Under the pieces are notes generated by a model. It searched no databases. It was not told where the DNA came from and was given only the letters and a program-made list of their open reading frames with translations. Below are positions 6,664-9,085 of a stretch of 9,085 nucleotides of DNA, in pieces; the stretch's first letter is position 1, and every line of letters starts with the position of its first letter. The stretch comes from an uncultured bacterium (GTDB taxonomy: Bacteria > Cyanobacteriota > Vampirovibrionia > Gastranaerophilales > Gastranaerophilaceae): positions 1-9,085 of the forward strand of contig CAJMAX010000040.1 of the NCBI GenBank assembly GCA_905211505.1, given 5' to 3'. A program made the translations under genes and the position numbers.

Positions 6664-6695
6664 CTTGACTGATAGTCGCTCTCAAGGTGTAATAT
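6664..6695 (+). promoter_or_regulatory. MerR-type promoter with 19 bp spacer before the DXS-like gene
   Basis: TTGACT (6665-6670) is followed by a 19-base spacer (6671-6689) and then TAATAT (6690-6695). Spacers of 19 to 20 bases are the mark of promoters that MerR-family activators untwist. The spacer, GATAGTCGCTCTCAAGGTG, has AGT at its positions 4-6 and CAAGGT at 13-18, as I recall in MerR-family operators, and the dyad CTTGA (6664-6668) with TCAAG (6682-6686) spans it. A consensus TATAAT also occurs at 6695-6700 but lies 24 bases from TTGACT. The likely regulator is the MerR protein encoded at 8622-9041. Confidence 0.6.
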
Positions 6696-6737
6696 ATAAT
6701 TATATTAGCTATTAGTTACGATAAAGAAAGGGGCATT

Positions 6738-8486
6738 ATGATTTTAGATAAAGTGAATAATCCAAATGATTTAAAACATCTTTCAATAGATGAACTCAAT
6801 ATTCTGGCTGAAGAGATGAGGCAATTAATTATAAAAAAAGTTAATACAATCGGCGGACACATGGGGCCTAATCTTGGTATTGTTGAAACAACAATTGCTA
6901 TGCATTATGTTTTTAATTCTCCTGTGGATAAAATTATTTATGATGTTTCTCATCAATGTTATCCTCATAAAATTTTAACAGGTAGAAAAGAAGGTTTTAC
7001 GGATTCTGATAAATATTTAAAATATACAGGTTATACGGCACCTGAAGAAAGTGAGCATGATATTTTTAAAGTCGGTCATACTTCGACTTCTGTAAGTTTA
7101 GCTGCAGGTGTTGCTAAAGCAAGAGATTTGAAAGGTGAAAAAGGAAATGTTATAGCTTTAATCGGAGACGGTTCACTCAGCGGCGGTGAAGCTTATGAGG
7201 GTTTTAATAACGCAGCTGTTCTTGATTCTAATATGATTATTGTTGTGAATGACAATGATATGTCAATTGCTGAAAATCAGGGCGGACTTTATCAGAACTT
7301 GAAAACTTTAAGAGAAACAAATGGAGAAGCAGAATGCAATTTCTTTAAATCTCTGGGATTTGAATACTTGTATCTTGAAGATGGTAATAATATTCAAAAA
7401 TTAATTGAAGTTTTTGAAAAAGTTAAAGATACGAATCATCCTGTTGTTGTTCATATATGTACAATCAAAGGACATGGTCTTGCTATTGCTGAGCAAAATA
7501 AAGAGGCTTTTCACTGGATTATGCCAGGTACTGTAGATACTTTTAATAATCCTGTACCTCAGGTTGAAGACTATAATTCTATAACTACGAATTATATGCT
7601 TGAAAAAGCTAAAAAAGACCCGTCCTTTATTGTTATAAATCCTGCAACTCCAGGGGTTCATGGGTTCAGTAAAGATTTTAGAGAAAAAATGGGTAAGCAG
7701 TATACTGATGTCGGAATTGCAGAAGAACACGCAGTTGCGTATTCTTCTGCAATTGCAACTTGTGGTGCTAAACCTGTTTTAGCTATTATGAGTTCTTTTG
7801 TTCAAAGGACTTATGATCAAATTTCTCAAGATTTATGTTTAAATAATTCTCCAATAACTATGCTTGTTTACTGGGGAGGAATTTCAGCAGCTGATTCAAC
7901 TCATTTGGGTTCTTTTGATATTCCGTTTTTATCAAATATTCCAAACCTTGTGTACCTTGCTCCGACAACAAAAGAAGAATATTTAAAAATGCTTGATTGG
8001 TCTGTGGAACAAAAAGAATTTCCTGTTGCTATTAGAGTTCCTTTTGGTAATTTTGTATCATCAGGTGTTCCAGATAATACAGATTATTCACAGTTAAATA
8101 AATTCAAAGTCGATGCAAAAGGTGAAAAAGTTGCACTGCTTGGGTTAGGTAATTTCTTTAATCTTGCAAAAGATGTAAAAGATGAACTTAAAAATAAATT
8201 AGGTATTGAGGCAACTTTGATTAATCCAAAATTTATTACTGGTATTGATGAGGAGTTATTGGAAGATTTAAAACAAAATCATAAAATTGTAGTAACTCTT
8301 GAAGATGGATTGTTAAACGGCGGATTTGGAGAAAAAATTGCACGTTTCTACGGAAATTCAGATATGAGAGTCCTGAATTTTGGAAGTAAAAAAGAGTTTA
8401 CAGATAGAGTTCCGTTAGAAGAACTTTATGAAAGATATCACCTGACAAAAGAACTTATAGTTGAGGATATTTTAAAAGTTTTGTAA
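6738..8486 (+). CDS. DXS-like thiamine-diphosphate enzyme (582 aa), substrate uncertain
   Basis: The protein has the domain order of 1-deoxy-D-xylulose-5-phosphate synthase, the first MEP-pathway enzyme: a thiamine-diphosphate domain, a pyrimidine domain and a C-terminal transketolase domain. Visible are H41 (GGHMGPNLG; E. coli H49), HQCYPHKILTGR (72-83), the cofactor motif GDG (143-145) to NDND (171-174), H259, catalytic E329 (AEEH; E. coli E370), R357 (R398), D386 (D427) and H390 (H431). However, E. coli R420 and R478, which bind the glyceraldehyde-3-phosphate phosphate, align with W379 (in VYWGG, replacing DRAG) and F436 (RVPFGN, replacing RYPRGN), and Y392 aligns with M351. At 582 aa it is shorter than the usual 620 or so, missing most of the loop after residue 190. 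It may be a DXS paralogue acting on another acceptor. AAAGGGG (6727-6733) supports the start. MerR gene follows 135 bp later. Confidence 0.88.
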   Translation: MILDKVNNPNDLKHLSIDELNILAEEMRQLIIKKVNTIGGHMGPNLGIVETTIAMHYVFNSPVDKIIYDVSHQCYPHKILTGRKEGFTDSDKYLKYTGYTAPEESEHDIFKVGHTSTSVSLAAGVAKARDLKGEKGNVIALIGDGSLSGGEAYEGFNNAAVLDSNMIIVVNDNDMSIAENQGGLYQNLKTLRETNGEAECNFFKSLGFEYLYLEDGNNIQKLIEVFEKVKDTNHPVVVHICTIKGHGLAIAEQNKEAFHWIMPGTVDTFNNPVPQVEDYNSITTNYMLEKAKKDPSFIVINPATPGVHGFSKDFREKMGKQYTDVGIAEEHAVAYSSAIATCGAKPVLAIMSSFVQRTYDQISQDLCLNNSPITMLVYWGGISAADSTHLGSFDIPFLSNIPNLVYLAPTTKEEYLKMLDWSVEQKEFPVAIRVPFGNFVSSGVPDNTDYSQLNKFKVDAKGEKVALLGLGNFFNLAKDVKDELKNKLGIEATLINPKFITGIDEELLEDLKQNHKIVVTLEDGLLNGGFGEKIARFYGNSDMRVLNFGSKKEFTDRVPLEELYERYHLTKELIVEDILKVL

Positions 8487-8511
8487 ATGTTTTATTATAT
8501 TTTTGAAAATT

Positions 8512-8544
8512 GGCAAAGTTGGAATATTTATTTCTGACTTTGCC
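8512..8544. other. Imperfect-terminator hairpin GGCAAAGT / ACTTTGCC
   Basis: GGCAAAGT (8512-8519) and ACTTTGCC (8537-8544) form a perfect 8 bp stem around a 17-base loop, 25 bp after the DXS-like stop. No T-run follows (GTTCAAAA), so it is a weak candidate for an intrinsic terminator. A third copy of GCAAAGT lies at 8570-8576 and could pair with the same right arm instead, so an operator or a switch between alternative stems is also possible. Confidence 0.45.
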
Positions 8545-8621
8545 GTTCAAAATTTGAGCATTTTCTATTGCAAAGTCTGTGATATATTATTGATAAAAAT
8601 ATTTTTCAATGGAGGTGAATC

Positions 8622-9041
8622 ATGTACACTATAAAAGAGGTTGCGGAAAAAATGGATGTTTCAGAACATACTTTAAGATTCTGGGCTAAAAGTGGATTCT
8701 TTCCTTTTATTAAAAGAAATGAAAATAATACAAGGCTATTTTCAGATAGTGATTTAGATTGGGTAAAGATTGTAAAATGTCTTCGTTCTGTCGGAACTGA
8801 AAATAAAGCTATAAAGCGATACATTGATTTGTGTATAATTGGCGATTCCACTATTTCTGAACGTTATCAAATTATTTTAGCTACAAAAGAAAGAGCAAAA
8901 CAGCAGATGATTGAGCTTCAAAAACAATTGGAGTTGTTGGATTTTAAAGAAAATTTTTATCAGAACTTGATTAAAAATAATTTAAAAGATTGCTGGAATC
9001 CTATGAATAATGTGGATTTCATGTCGGAAAAAGTTTTATAA
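8622..9041 (+). CDS. MerR-family transcriptional regulator (139 aa)
   Basis: Residues 1-70 form a typical MerR winged-helix DNA-binding domain: YTIKEVAEKMDVSEHTLRFW (2-21) is the helix-turn-helix, NTRLFSDSDLDWV (36-48) is the wing and following helix. The C-terminal half (about 80-118) is a coiled coil used for dimerisation. There is no metal-binding cysteine cluster: the three cysteines (53, 71, 124) are scattered. It is most like the AdhR/YyaN-style members rather than metal sensors. MerR proteins bind promoters with long spacers and untwist them when a signal arrives; the signal here is unknown. The start has a strong GGAGGTGA (8611-8618), close to the ATG. The DXS-like gene lies just upstream on the same strand and has a MerR-type promoter, so it is the likely target. 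Whether it shares that transcript or has its own promoter is unclear. Confidence 0.92.
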   Translation: MYTIKEVAEKMDVSEHTLRFWAKSGFFPFIKRNENNTRLFSDSDLDWVKIVKCLRSVGTENKAIKRYIDLCIIGDSTISERYQIILATKERAKQQMIELQKQLELLDFKENFYQNLIKNNLKDCWNPMNNVDFMSEKVL

Positions 9042-9062
9042 AATTTGTAAAATAGAGAACAG

Positions 9063-9085
9063 GGAGGCTCAAATTTTGAGCCTCC
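9063..9085 (+). terminator. Intrinsic terminator hairpin after the MerR gene
   Basis: GGAGGCTCAAA (9063-9073) and TTTGAGCCTCC (9075-9085) are perfect complements. The effective stem is the 8 bp GGAGGCTC/GAGCCTCC with an AT-rich loop. It starts 22 bp after the MerR stop. The window ends at the last stem base, so the expected T-run cannot be checked. Confidence 0.8.

Noticed and set aside
6695..6700. Consensus TATAAT as the -10 box of the DXS-like gene
   Set aside because: It is 24 bases from TTGACT, with no alternative -35 at normal spacing except a poor CTGATA; TAATAT at 6690-6695 gives the 19-base spacing that fits the dyad.
7401..7730. Leftward open frame of 109 codons inside the DXS-like gene
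   Set aside because: The opposite strand encodes conserved residues including H259 and E329; the frame translates to unremarkable sequence.
8606..8851. Leftward open frame of 81 codons over the MerR start
   Set aside because: It is antisense to the MerR DNA-binding domain and lacks its own start signals.

Overview
The window is AT-rich bacterial DNA, densely packed with genes, with Shine-Dalgarno starts and hairpin terminators. The best guess for the source is an uncultured gut or anaerobic lineage, possibly Candidatus Gastranaerophilales (Vampirovibrionia/Melainabacteria). This rests on base composition and on two small proteins whose Asn/Thr-rich N-termini end in a [ST]-F-x-[GA] motif, a style I recall from those genomes. 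It is an inference from memory, and a Clostridia-like source is not excluded.

Positions 1-4662 form a leftward block of five genes. In reading order they are an EndoQ-UvrD nuclease-helicase fusion (976 aa), a divergent small protein-kinase-fold protein (299 aa), an unrecognised 114 aa protein, an 80 aa protein with two membrane segments, and the first 42 codons of a Bcp/AhpC-TSA peroxiredoxin cut by the window edge. A good promoter (TTGTCA, 17 bp, TAATAT) stands before the fusion gene. The short gaps (9 to 44 bp) allow cotranscription, but the functions do not form one obvious pathway.

Positions 4663-6228 hold a divergent intergenic region and a rightward 431 aa ferritin-like protein. Aligning it by hand shows two complete four-helix di-metal bundles with the same ligand spacing, the first with an altered ligand set. 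The gene ends before a perfect 34 bp palindrome, which separates it from a convergent gene for a small four-helix membrane protein (phage holin 4_2/YvlD-like, 6229-6570).

Positions 6571-9085 hold a rightward pair: a DXS-like thiamine-diphosphate enzyme (582 aa) and a MerR-family regulator (139 aa), ending in a strong terminator hairpin at the window edge. The DXS-like protein keeps the thiamine-diphosphate and catalytic residues but lacks both arginines that hold the glyceraldehyde-3-phosphate phosphate in true DXS, so its substrate is open. Its promoter has the 19 bp spacer and dyad typical of MerR-activated promoters, suggesting the neighbouring MerR protein controls it.

The most interesting points are the tandem-bundle ferritin-like protein, the perfect beta-clamp-binding motif at the end of the EndoQ-UvrD fusion, the probably mis-named DXS paralogue with its MerR-type promoter, and the kinase-fold protein. 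No CRISPR array, transposase, tRNA or rRNA was seen. No intergenic stretch exceeds 300 bases.
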